From NCBI GenBank assembly GCA_016181325.1, contig JACOZO010000105.1, forward strand, positions 1-12,812: a stretch of 12,812 nt of DNA. Reading direction: 5' to 3'. Of this stretch, positions 1 to 6,289 are shown piece by piece (the first letter of the stretch is position 1; each line of letters opens with the position of its first letter). Both the position numbers and the translations under genes were made by a program. The notes beneath the pieces are model-generated. The model did no database searches. It was not told where the DNA came from and was given only the letters and a program-made list of their open reading frames with translations. This stretch comes from Candidatus Woesearchaeota archaeon (GTDB lineage Archaea; Nanobdellota; Nanobdellia; Woesearchaeales; GW2011-AR4).

Positions 1-148
1 AACTTGGTTCGAGTAATGCCGGAGGCGGATTGAATATTCATAACAAAGGGCTTCAGAAAGCTAAAGTATCATTTATGCGGTCCATTAATCTGTTAGGATG
101 TTGTGCCGGCATTGCGGCGAAAATCCGACTGTAACAAGCACCATAAGC

Positions 149-158
149 TTTATAAAGG
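149..158 (+). promoter_or_regulatory. Probable archaeal TATA box for the operon
   Basis: CTTTATAAAG is a close match to the archaeal TATA consensus (TTTATAWA type). It is preceded by the purine-containing ATAAG, where a BRE would lie. Initiation about 25 bases downstream would give a leader of roughly 165 bases before uL3. The box is palindromic, so it could also serve a leftward transcript. Weaker AT-rich alternatives lie at 182-189 (TTTAAATA) and about 285-296. Confidence 0.5.
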
Positions 159-202
159 CGCCATAACTACTGAATTTTCGGTTTAAATAGCAAAAACATA
201 GC

Positions 203-223
203 CTGAAAAGAAGCCCTTTTCAG
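203..223 (+). promoter_or_regulatory. Leader hairpin 1 upstream of uL3
   Basis: Perfect 8-bp stem CTGAAAAG (203-210) and CTTTTCAG (216-223) around a 5-base loop. It lies downstream of the likely promoter, so it would be in the mRNA leader. A second small hairpin, CAGTT (226-230) with AACTG (236-240), follows at once. The GAAGT in that loop is complementary to ACTTC at 254-258, so alternative pairings are possible. Function is unknown. Confidence 0.4.
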
Positions 224-296
224 TACAGTTGAAGTAACTGTTTCTACAAAAGGACTTCAGTAAAAGGCGGTTTTGTTTCGCAGGAAAAAATAATTA

Positions 297-320
297 GCTA
301 TAGGCATTGCAGTCTATGGC
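297..320 (+). promoter_or_regulatory. Leader hairpin next to the uL3 ribosome-binding site
   Basis: A 9-bp stem including two G-U pairs (297-305 with 312-320) closes a six-base loop (ATTGCA). It ends nine bases before the GGAAGG motif (329-334) of uL3. The location could let it affect ribosome loading on the first gene of the operon. This is inference; no known archaeal leader motif is recognised. Confidence 0.35.
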
Positions 321-344
321 GATGACACGGAAGGAACATAAAAA

Positions 345-1328
345 ATGCCCCAGGTCAGAAAACCACGAGCAGGAAGCATGCAGTTTTGGCCTAGAGTCAG
401 GGCCATAAGGGAATATCCAAAGGTCAGGAGCTGGCTGCAGGGCAAGGACGCAAAGCTGCTGGGCTTCGCCGGCTACAAGGCGGGCATGACTCACCTGCTG
501 GTCACCGACAACAACCCAAATTCGCTGACAAAAAATACAGACATCTTCTGCCCCGTGACTGTTGTCGAGTGCCCTCCGCTAAAGACTGTTTCTATCAGAT
601 TCTACAAAAAAACCATTGATGGATTAAAGCTAGTGACCGAGATCCTGTCTGACAATCCTGACAAGGAGCTGTCAAGAAAAATCCTGCTGCGAAAAAAATC
701 CAAGGAAAAGGCAAAAGAAGACGCCAAGGATTTTGATGAGATAAGAATTGTCGTGCACACCCAGCCTAAGCTTACAGGAATAGGAAAAAAGAAGCCGGAA
801 GTGTTCGAGATCCCGGTAGGCGGGGACAGGGAGCAGCAGTCAAAATACGCGATGGAAAAGCTGGGAAAGGAAATCAGCGTCGAGGAGATTTTCCACGAAG
901 GGCAGAAGATTGACATTCACGCAGTCACTAAAGGAAGGGGATTCCAAGGTCCCGTTAAAAGATTCGGCGTCCATCTCAGGAGCCACAAGTCGGAAAAAAG
1001 CGTGCGTAATCCCGGCAGCCTGGGAGCATGGAGGGGACAGGGGCACATGATGTACAGGGTGGCCCACGCCGGCAAGATGGGATACCACACAAGAACGGAA
1101 TACAGCAAGAGAATCATGAAGATAGGCAAGAAGGCCGAGGAGATAAACGTCAAAGGGGGCTTTTTGAGGTACGGGGTCATAAAAAATCCGTATTTGCTGA
1201 TCAGGGGAAGCGTTGCAGGCAGCCAGAAAAGGATGGTAAGGCTGACTGCAGGCATCCGCGCAAAGGGGGCATTGCAGGAGGCTCCGCAGATAGTGTATAC
1301 CAGCATTGAGTCAAAGCAGGGCAACTAA
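345..1328 (+). CDS. rpl3: Large subunit ribosomal protein uL3
   Basis: Archaeal/eukaryotic-type uL3 of 327 residues, the usual archaeal size of roughly 330-350. It binds 23S rRNA early in assembly and reaches the peptidyl transferase centre with its central extension. The N-terminus (MPQVRKPRAGSMQFWPRVRA) is the archaeal signature of basic residues followed by a G-S-[LM]-x-[FY] segment, which fixes the start. A GGAAGG motif lies 10 bases upstream. The middle holds the conserved GRGFQGPVKR(F/W)G segment followed by H-rich and GSLGAW motifs. It is the first gene of the cluster and is followed by uL4 with one spacer base. Preceding hairpins may regulate the operon. Confidence 0.98.
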   Translation: MPQVRKPRAGSMQFWPRVRAIREYPKVRSWLQGKDAKLLGFAGYKAGMTHLLVTDNNPNSLTKNTDIFCPVTVVECPPLKTVSIRFYKKTIDGLKLVTEILSDNPDKELSRKILLRKKSKEKAKEDAKDFDEIRIVVHTQPKLTGIGKKKPEVFEIPVGGDREQQSKYAMEKLGKEISVEEIFHEGQKIDIHAVTKGRGFQGPVKRFGVHLRSHKSEKSVRNPGSLGAWRGQGHMMYRVAHAGKMGYHTRTEYSKRIMKIGKKAEEINVKGGFLRYGVIKNPYLLIRGSVAGSQKRMVRLTAGIRAKGALQEAPQIVYTSIESKQGN

Positions 1329-1329
1329 A

Positions 1330-2139
1330 ATGAAAGTGGACATACTCGACATTTCAAATAACAAGGTAGGGCAGCTGGAATTGCCAGTCCAGTTCATGGA
1401 AGAGATAAGGCAGGACCTCATAGCCAGGGCCGTCCTTGCCCAGCAGAGCGAAGCCAGGCAGATATACGGCGCAAACCCGCATGCGGGCAAAAGGGCATCA
1501 GCAGTCCTGTCAAGAAGAAGAAGGAAATACAGGGGCTCATACGGGATAGGAATAGCAAGAAGCCCGAGAAAGATAATGACGAGAAGCGGCACCAGATTCA
1601 ACTGGGTAGGGGCCTTTGCGCCAAATACAGTAGGGGGAAGGCGAGCGCACCCGCCGAAGGCAACCAAGGATCTGGCAAAGAGAATTAACAGGAAAGAAAA
1701 GAAAAAAGCAATCAGGAGCGCGATATCCGCGACGATGGTCAGCGAACTGGTCGCAAAGAGGGGGCATGTGCTGCCTGAAAAATTTCCTTTTATAGTGGAT
1801 GATAAAATAGAGGGCGTCGGCAAAACGGGAGAGGTTTTCGAGATACTCACAAGATTAGGATTCGGAAGCGAGCTTGAAAGAGGGGAGGGCAGGAAAATCA
1901 GGGCAGGCAGGGGAAAGCTGAGAGGAAGAAAATACAAGAGAAAGAGAAGCCTGCTCATTGTCGTATCAAAACCAGGCAATCTGATGAATGCCGCGCATAA
2001 CATCCCGGGGATTGACATAGTAGGGATAAAGAGCCTCAATGCAGAGCTGCTGGCGCCGGGAGCGGTGCCGGGCAGGCTGACTTTATGGACAAAATCTGCC
2101 GTCGAGCAACTGAGGGCTGAGAAATCATTTTTGAATTAA
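1330..2139 (+). CDS. rpl4: Large subunit ribosomal protein uL4
   Basis: Archaeal uL4, 269 residues. It binds 23S rRNA and sends a long loop into the wall of the peptide exit tunnel; that loop is the Arg-rich segment with RRRRKYRGSYGIG and TRSGTRFNWVGAFAPNTVGGRRAHPP. The C-terminal half has the Rossmann-like globular core (LLIVVSKPGNLMNAAHNIPG and GIDIVGIKSLNAELLAPGA). I chose ATG 1330 (MKVDILDI...), two bases after the uL3 stop, because the frame's earlier ATG at 1306 lies inside uL3 and would add eight residues absent from the family. The ribosome-binding site is weak, so translation is probably coupled to uL3. Confidence 0.97.
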   Translation: MKVDILDISNNKVGQLELPVQFMEEIRQDLIARAVLAQQSEARQIYGANPHAGKRASAVLSRRRRKYRGSYGIGIARSPRKIMTRSGTRFNWVGAFAPNTVGGRRAHPPKATKDLAKRINRKEKKKAIRSAISATMVSELVAKRGHVLPEKFPFIVDDKIEGVGKTGEVFEILTRLGFGSELERGEGRKIRAGRGKLRGRKYKRKRSLLIVVSKPGNLMNAAHNIPGIDIVGIKSLNAELLAPGAVPGRLTLWTKSAVEQLRAEKSFLN

Positions 2140-2149
2140 CGGTGAGCAA

Positions 2150-2407
2150 ATGGACCCATACGCAATAATAAAGCACCCGCTGTCGACTGAAAAGTCAATC
2201 AGGCTGATGAACGACCAGAACAAGCTCATATTCGTGATTGACAAGAAGGCTGACAAGAAGGACGTGAAGAAAGCCGTCGAGGAGATGTTCAAGGCAAAGG
2301 TCAGCGGCGTAAAAACAGTTAATACAAAAGGGCAGAAGAGGGCTTATGTAAGGTTCTCGCCCGAGACTCCCGCAATAGATATTGCAACCCAGCTAGGGTT
2401 CATGTAA
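2150..2407 (+). CDS. rpl23: Large subunit ribosomal protein uL23
   Basis: Archaeal uL23, 85 residues, normal for the family. It sits at the polypeptide tunnel exit on 23S rRNA domain III and provides the docking site for SRP and chaperones. The fold is visible as the start motif IIKHPLSTEKS, the strand NKLIFVIDKKADK, the helix KKAVEEMF, the strand VSGVKTVNTKGQKRAYVRF, and the A-x-D-I-A-T-QLG[FM] C-terminus. GGTGA at 2141-2145 is a good Shine-Dalgarno sequence, five bases from the ATG. It lies ten bases after uL4 and fifteen before uL2. Confidence 0.98.
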   Translation: MDPYAIIKHPLSTEKSIRLMNDQNKLIFVIDKKADKKDVKKAVEEMFKAKVSGVKTVNTKGQKRAYVRFSPETPAIDIATQLGFM

Positions 2408-2422
2408 ACAAGGAATGCAAAA

Positions 2423-3145
2423 ATGGGAAAAAACCTAATCCAGCAGAAGAGGGGCAAGGGAGGGCCGCGCTACACGGCTCCAAGCTTCAGGTACAAAGGC
2501 AAAGCAGGCTATCACGGGCTTAACAGCAGTGAAGTGACAACAGCCAGAATCCTGGACATAGTCCACTGCCAGGGCCATTCTGCACCGTTGATTGAGATAA
2601 AGTACGAGAACGGGAATACAGGATTGCTGCAGGCTGCAGAAGGAATGAGGGTCGGGGACAGCATAGAGATAGGCAGTTCCTTGTCGCCTGCAAAACCAGG
2701 CAGCATACTTCATTTAAAGGACATTCCCGAAGGCACTTCAGTGTTCAACATTGAGTCGAACCCGGGTGACGGCGGCAAATTCGTAAGATGCTCGGGCGTA
2801 TTCGCCAAGATAGTCACAAAGAGCGAGGAAGGGATAGTCGTGCTGCTCCCATCAAGCAAAAGAAAGACATTCAACCCCGAATGCAGGGCCACATTAGGGG
2901 TAATAGGAGGAGGCGGCAGGACAGAAAAGCCGTTCCTGAAGGCCGGCTCAAGGTTCTTTAAAATGAAGGCGAAGAACAAGCTGTGGCCTATAGTGTCAGG
3001 AACTTCGATGAACTCAGTAAACCATCCATTCGGCGGCAGGAGCTCGCACGCCAAGGGAATCCCGACGCAGTCCGCCAGGAGCTCGCCTCCGGGAAGGAAA
3101 GTCGGCAAGATAGCGCCTAAAAGGACAGGAAGGAGAAAGAGATAA
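2423..3145 (+). CDS. rpl2: Large subunit ribosomal protein uL2
   Basis: Archaeal uL2, 240 residues. It bridges the subunits and contributes a conserved histidine close to the peptidyl transferase centre. An OB-fold-like N-terminal part (IVHCQGHSAPLIEIKYENG) is followed by an SH3-like part (VSGVFAKI equivalent at about 122-130) and the C-terminal loop at residues 196-206, MNSVNHPFGGR, with His201. The usual archaeal form is close to MNPVDHPFGGG, so a Pro, the Asp and the third Gly are replaced here. The C-terminus PPGRKVGKIAPKRTGRRKR is typical. AAGGA at 2410-2414 is the Shine-Dalgarno sequence. The stop overlaps the uS19 start by one base (TAATG). Confidence 0.98.
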   Translation: MGKNLIQQKRGKGGPRYTAPSFRYKGKAGYHGLNSSEVTTARILDIVHCQGHSAPLIEIKYENGNTGLLQAAEGMRVGDSIEIGSSLSPAKPGSILHLKDIPEGTSVFNIESNPGDGGKFVRCSGVFAKIVTKSEEGIVVLLPSSKRKTFNPECRATLGVIGGGGRTEKPFLKAGSRFFKMKAKNKLWPIVSGTSMNSVNHPFGGRSSHAKGIPTQSARSSPPGRKVGKIAPKRTGRRKR

Positions 3146-3528
3146 TGGCAAAGAAAGAATTCACATACAAGGGCAAATCACTTGAAGATCTCAAAAAGCT
3201 CAGCCTGACGGAGCTGGCGGCACTGCTGCCATCCAGGCAAAGGAGAAACATCAAAAGAGGTTTTACCGAGCAGCAGAAGATATTCCTGAAGAAGATAAAG
3301 TCCAACCAGAAGAATATAGAAACCCACTGCAGGGACATGATAATACTGCCGGAGATGGTGGGGCTCACAATCAAGATACACAACGGAAAGGCTTTTGTGC
3401 CGATACTCATGCAGGAAGACATGATAGGCCACTATCTCGGCGAATTCGTGCTGACAAGGTCGAGAGTGGCCCACAGCGCGCCGGGAATAGGAGCCACAAG
3501 ATCAAGCGCAAGCCTGTCGGTGAAATAA
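3145..3528 (+). CDS. rps19: Small subunit ribosomal protein uS19
   Basis: Archaeal uS19, 127 residues, near the usual 130-150. It binds 16S rRNA in the head of the 30S subunit next to uS13 and contacts A-site tRNA through its tail. An archaeal N-terminal helix segment (SLEDLKKLSLTELAALLPSRQRR) precedes the universal core with DMIILPEMVGLTIKIHNGKAF and MIGHYLGEFVLTR. It ends with the characteristic HSAPGIGATRSS tail. The ATG overlaps the uL2 stop by one base, which implies coupled translation. Confidence 0.98.
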   Translation: MAKKEFTYKGKSLEDLKKLSLTELAALLPSRQRRNIKRGFTEQQKIFLKKIKSNQKNIETHCRDMIILPEMVGLTIKIHNGKAFVPILMQEDMIGHYLGEFVLTRSRVAHSAPGIGATRSSASLSVK

Positions 3529-3529
3529 A

Positions 3530-3967
3530 ATGCTCGGATACTCCTTCAAATCCTACGACTCAAAGTCGATGGCAAGGGCTTTTGGCAGGACTTTGCCGAT
3601 TTCGATGAAGCAGAGCATAGAAGTCTGCAACTTCATCAGGTACAAGAAGGTGCAGGAAGCCAAGAAAATACTGCAGAGGGTAATTGAAGGGAAACAGGCC
3701 ATACCTTTCACAAGATTCAACACAGACCTTGGCCACAAAAAGAAGATAGGGCCGGGAAGCTATCCTGTGAAGACTTCGCAGGAAATCCTCGGGCTGCTGG
3801 AGGATGTGGAGGCGAACGCCCAGTTCAAGGGGCTGAATGTGAACAGCCTGGTGATAAGCCTGCTTGTGCCGAAAATGACGGCAAAGGCATGGAGATTCGG
3901 CAGGAAAAGAAGGAGGAAGATGAAAAGGGTGGACATAGAGATAGTCGTAAAGGAAGGCTCAAAATGA
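3530..3967 (+). CDS. rpl22: Large subunit ribosomal protein uL22
   Basis: Archaeal uL22, 145 residues. It lines the exit tunnel with a long beta hairpin and touches all 23S rRNA domains. The start MLGYSFKSYDSKSMARAFGR matches the archaeal form, followed by the helix IEVCNFIRYKKVQEAKKILQ and the strand-rich hairpin around AKAWRFGRKRRRKMKRVDIEIVV. One base separates it from uS19, and its TGA overlaps the uS3 ATG by four bases (ATGA). Confidence 0.98.
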   Translation: MLGYSFKSYDSKSMARAFGRTLPISMKQSIEVCNFIRYKKVQEAKKILQRVIEGKQAIPFTRFNTDLGHKKKIGPGSYPVKTSQEILGLLEDVEANAQFKGLNVNSLVISLLVPKMTAKAWRFGRKRRRKMKRVDIEIVVKEGSK

Positions 3968-4728
3968 TAGAAAGAAAATTTGTCGCGCAAAAGATAAGGG
4001 AATTCGAGATACAGGAATACCTTGAGCACAGCCTGGAAAAAGTCGGGCTCAGCCATACAAGGATGGTCAAGACCCCTTTGGGCGAGAAAATAGTTATATA
4101 CACTTCAAGGCCCGGGCTTATAGTGGGCAAGAAAGGCCAGAACATCAAGCTACTGACAAAGAACCTGAAGAAGAGATTCCAGCTTGAAAATCCACAGATA
4201 GAAATCAGCGAGATCGAGAATCCCAGCCTGGATGCCAAGATAGTGGCGGAGAGGATAGTGGATTCGCTTGAAAGGTTCGGATCTGAGAAATTCAAGGCAA
4301 TAGGCCACAAGGTCATGTCGGATGTAATGGCTTCCGGCGCCCTTGGCATAGAGATAATAGTCAGCGGAAAAGTGCCAAGCGACAGGGCAAAGTCATGGCG
4401 GTTTTACACAGGATACCTGAAAAAGTGCGGAGAGATCGCAATAGAAGGGGTCAGAAAAGCCAACCTGCAGGCAAAGCTGAAGACGGGAATAATAGGCATA
4501 AAGGTGAGCATAATGCCGCCAGACCTGAAACTGCCGGATGACATCAACATCATAGACGCGAAAGAGGAAAAGAAAGAGCCGGTCACGGAAACTGCGGCAG
4601 GAGAAACGCCGATAGAGCCGGCACCAGAGGCAGTTCCTGAGGACTCAAAAAAGAAGAAGGGCTCAGCAAGAAGCCCGGCGAAGCAGAGGAAGAAGGATGA
4701 AAACAAAGGAACTAAGGTTAATGAGTGA
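3964..4728 (+). CDS. rps3: Small subunit ribosomal protein uS3
   Basis: Archaeal uS3, 254 residues. It lies at the mRNA entry channel and helps unwind incoming mRNA. The N-terminal type II KH domain has its GxxG loop at residues 55-58 (GLIVGKKGQN), and the second domain ends near residue 190 (IIGIKVSIMPPDLKLPDD). A tail of about 60 residues, rich in Glu, Pro, Ala and Lys, follows and is probably disordered; similar tails are common in archaea. I chose ATG 3964, in the ATGA overlap with uL22, because MIERKFVAQKIREFEIQEYL matches the family. An ATG at 3889 in the same frame lies inside uL22. The 3' end overlaps uL29 by 32 bases. Confidence 0.97.
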   Translation: MIERKFVAQKIREFEIQEYLEHSLEKVGLSHTRMVKTPLGEKIVIYTSRPGLIVGKKGQNIKLLTKNLKKRFQLENPQIEISEIENPSLDAKIVAERIVDSLERFGSEKFKAIGHKVMSDVMASGALGIEIIVSGKVPSDRAKSWRFYTGYLKKCGEIAIEGVRKANLQAKLKTGIIGIKVSIMPPDLKLPDDINIIDAKEEKKEPVTETAAGETPIEPAPEAVPEDSKKKKGSARSPAKQRKKDENKGTKVNE

Positions 4729-4906
4729 TCAGGATATCCGTATCAAGCTCATGGAGCTGAAGAAGGAGCTCATGAAATCAAATGCCAAGGCAGGCGTATC
4801 GGCCCCAAAGAGCCCAGGCAAGATTAAGTACATGAAACGGATGGTGTCAAGGATTATGACTCTTACTGATGAAAAATCCAAAAGCAAGAAGGAGGTAAAA
4901 AAATAG
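4697..4906 (+). CDS. rpl29: Large subunit ribosomal protein uL29
   Basis: Small helical uL29, 69 residues. It binds near the tunnel exit beside uL23 and forms part of the SRP contact site. The start MKTKELRLMSDQDIRIKLMELKKELM has the standard pattern of a short basic lead, an S-[DE] helix cap and a long helix with the L-x-E-L-[KR]-K-E-L-M motif. The second half, PGKIKYMKRMVSRIMTLTDEK, matches the second helix. This start puts the first 32 bases inside uS3. An internal ATG at 4721 would shorten that overlap but removes the expected [KR]-x-[KR]-E-[IL]-R lead. A GAGGAAG motif precedes the start. Confidence 0.94.
   Translation: MKTKELRLMSDQDIRIKLMELKKELMKSNAKAGVSAPKSPGKIKYMKRMVSRIMTLTDEKSKSKKEVKK
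4891..4896 (+). promoter_or_regulatory. Strong Shine-Dalgarno sequence for aIF1
   Basis: GGAGGT, embedded in the end of uL29 eleven bases before the aIF1 ATG, is the best anti-16S match at any gene start in this window. Most neighbours have weaker motifs or rely on overlap. It suggests aIF1 may be translated at an independent, higher rate. Confidence 0.6.
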
Positions 4907-4907
4907 A

Positions 4908-5216
4908 ATGGGTTTAGTTTGCCAGACGTGCGGGCTTGTCAAAGAGCTTTGTGTTTGCGAGACAATAGCCAAGGAAAGCCAGAAAATCACGGTTTTCCTG
5001 GAGAGAAAAAAATTCAACAAGTTTTACACCATTGTGAAAGGCATTGATGACAAGGAAATAGACCTGAAAGACCTTGCAAAGACCCTGAAGAGCATGCTCG
5101 CCTGCGGCGGGACAATAAAGAACAAGCAGATAGAGCTGCAGGGGGACCACAGGCAGAAAACAAAGGAGATACTGCTCAAATACGGATTTTTGGCAAGCAC
5201 GGTCGAGATCAGGTAA
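4908..5216 (+). CDS. Translation initiation factor aIF1 (SUI1/eIF1 family)
   Basis: Archaeal homologue of eIF1, 102 residues. It binds the 30S P-site region and discriminates start codons during initiation. The N-terminus MGLVCQTCGLVKELCVCE has Cys5, Cys8, Cys15 and Cys17 in the CxxC...CxC arrangement typical of archaeal aIF1. The SUI1 fold follows, with the basic loop ERKKFNKFYTIVKGID, the A-K-x-L-K-x-x-x-A-C-G-G-T motif at about 83-95 and the IELQGDHRQKTKEILLKYGF C-terminus. Its place between uL29 and Rpp29 is conserved in many archaea. Spacing is one base on each side. Confidence 0.97.
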   Translation: MGLVCQTCGLVKELCVCETIAKESQKITVFLERKKFNKFYTIVKGIDDKEIDLKDLAKTLKSMLACGGTIKNKQIELQGDHRQKTKEILLKYGFLASTVEIR

Positions 5217-5217
5217 C

Positions 5218-5496
5218 ATGCAAAGCTCGCACAGGCTGTTGAGAGGAGAATTCATAGGAAAGCAGGTGGAAGTTGAAAACACCGGAATAAGAGGGACAAT
5301 AATAAACGAGACAAAAAACACGTTTTTGGTGGCATCCGGCAAAAGCAGGAAAGATGTGCCCAAAAAAGGCAATAAGTTCATGTTCAATATAATGGGAAAT
5401 AACGTCAAAGTTGAGGGCAACGATATCGCATCAAGGCCCGAAGACAGGATAAAGATGAGGATAGCTAAAAAATGGAAAGCAAGAATATCGGATTAG
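5218..5496 (+). CDS. Ribonuclease P protein component Rpp29 (Rnp1)
   Basis: Protein subunit 1 of archaeal RNase P, homologous to human Rpp29/POP4, 92 residues. It helps the RNase P RNA cleave the 5' leader from pre-tRNA, together with Rpp21. The Sm-like barrel is visible: LLRGEFIGKQVEVENTGIRGTIINETKNTFLV, then VPKKGNKFMF and the hallmark ending ASRPEDRIKMR (RPEDRI at 73-78). Archaeal homologues are about 90-130 residues, so this is a short form. It starts one base after aIF1, and its last 25 bases overlap uS17. Expression in the ribosomal operon links tRNA processing to ribosome supply. Confidence 0.95.
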   Translation: MQSSHRLLRGEFIGKQVEVENTGIRGTIINETKNTFLVASGKSRKDVPKKGNKFMFNIMGNNVKVEGNDIASRPEDRIKMRIAKKWKARISD

Positions 5497-5900
5497 GAGT
5501 GCCGAAAGCGCAGGCCGGCTGTGAGGATGACAATTGCCCGTTCCACGGAAGCCTGAGCGTCAGGGGCAGGCAGTTTGACGCCTTAGTTGTATCTGTAAAG
5601 ATGAGGAAAACCGCAGTGGTGGAGTCAGATTATACAAGATTCAACAGCAAGTATGCAAGATACGAAAAAATGAGAAGAAGGCTCAAGGCGCACAATCCGA
5701 CATGCATAGGCGCAAATGAGGGCGACCTGGTAAGGATTATCGAATGCAGGCCGCTGAGCAAGACGAAGAATTTCGTGATAGTGCAGAAATACGGAATCCA
5801 GAAAGGATTCAAGGAGAGGATGGAGGCCATGCAGGAATCAAAGACAAGGATGCATGAAGAAGAAAAAGATCCCGAAGTGAAGCAAAATGCAGCCAATTAG
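5472..5900 (+). CDS. rps17: Small subunit ribosomal protein uS17
   Basis: Archaeal uS17, 142 residues, an OB-fold protein that binds the central and 5' domains of 16S rRNA. The archaeal N-terminus is clear: MESKNIGLGVPKAQAGCEDDNCPFHG (Cys17, Cys22), then LSVRGR, VVSVKMRKTAVVE, KAHNPTC at about 72-78 and CRPLSKTKNFVIV at 92-104. Archaeal homologues usually end about here at 105-115 residues. This one continues for some 35 residues with a charged helix-like tail (GFKERMEAMQESKTRMHEEEKD). The start overlaps Rpp29 by 25 bases; no later ATG keeps the Cys motif. The end overlaps uL14 by 14 bases. Confidence 0.96.
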   Translation: MESKNIGLGVPKAQAGCEDDNCPFHGSLSVRGRQFDALVVSVKMRKTAVVESDYTRFNSKYARYEKMRRRLKAHNPTCIGANEGDLVRIIECRPLSKTKNFVIVQKYGIQKGFKERMEAMQESKTRMHEEEKDPEVKQNAAN

Positions 5901-6288
5901 AGCAAACATAACAAGGGCATTGCCGGTAGGCAGCAGGGTCGAGACCTGCGATAATTCAGGGGCCAAGCTCATAAAAATATTCACCGTGGTCGGGCTAAAG
6001 ACCGTCAAGAAGAGAATATCAAGCTGCGGCGTCGGCGACCTTATCATGGCTTCTGTCGTCAGGGGAAGGCCTGACATGAGAAAGCAGGTCGTATTTGCAG
6101 TCATAGTCAGGCAGAAAAGGGAATACAGGAGGCCTGACGGAATGAGGATCAAGTTCGAGGACAACTCGGCTGTCGTGCTGAAGGACGACAAGGGCAATCC
6201 GAAGGGAACCATGCTGAAAGGCCCTATAGCAAAGGAAGTCACTGAAAGGTGGCCCGCAGTCGCCAAGATCGCAAGCATAGTGGTTTAA
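5887..6288 (+). CDS. rpl14: Large subunit ribosomal protein uL14
   Basis: Archaeal uL14, 133 residues, full family length. It is a beta-barrel protein on the subunit interface that helps form bridges to 16S rRNA. Landmarks are the strand GSRVETCDNSGAKLIKIF, the segment SCGVGDLIMASVVRGRPDMRKQVVFAVIVRQKREYRRPDG, the loop FEDNSAVVLKDDKGNPKGT, and the conserved ending LKGPIAKEVTERWPAVAKIASIVV. It starts 14 bases inside uS17 and is followed by uL24 after one base. Confidence 0.98.
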   Translation: MQPIRANITRALPVGSRVETCDNSGAKLIKIFTVVGLKTVKKRISSCGVGDLIMASVVRGRPDMRKQVVFAVIVRQKREYRRPDGMRIKFEDNSAVVLKDDKGNPKGTMLKGPIAKEVTERWPAVAKIASIVV

Positions 6289-6289
6289 G

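Larger units (their letters stand above)
1..344. other. Upstream non-coding region and uL3 leader
   Basis: No convincing gene is visible in this 344-base stretch. A forward frame is open from the left edge to a stop at 165-167 and another stops at 31-33, so the tail of an upstream gene could lie here, but neither peptide resembles a family I know. The right half carries a TATA-like box (149-158), AT-rich stretches and several short inverted repeats before the Shine-Dalgarno-like GGAAGG at 329-334. I read bases from about 180 onward as the 5' leader of the ribosomal operon. This is inference from the promoter position. Confidence 0.55.

Noticed and set aside
1..33. tRNA T-loop-like GGTTCGAGT at the left edge
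   Set aside because: The flanking bases do not form a T-stem (no pairing between the bases before GTTC and after it) and no acceptor end follows.
1..43. Short leftward frame (MNIQSASGITRTK) running off the left edge
   Set aside because: Only 13 codons are visible, with no ribosome-binding motif and no recognisable sequence.
3..167. Forward frame open from the left edge, possible end of an upstream gene
   Set aside because: The peptide matches no family I know, and the frame runs through the TATA-like box at 149-158. It may equally be chance.
321..344. C/D box small RNA (GCGATGACA resembles a C box)
   Set aside because: The C box has a mismatch, and I found no D box (CTGA) or paired terminal stem at suitable distance.
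1311..2039. Long antisense frame opposite uL4
   Set aside because: It lies wholly opposite a clear ribosomal gene, and its Leu/Ser/Phe-rich product is the usual mirror of Lys/Arg/Glu-rich coding DNA.
3825..4349. Antisense frame of 174 codons opposite uL22/uS3
   Set aside because: Same reason: shadow of confirmed genes, with no promoter or ribosome-binding motif.
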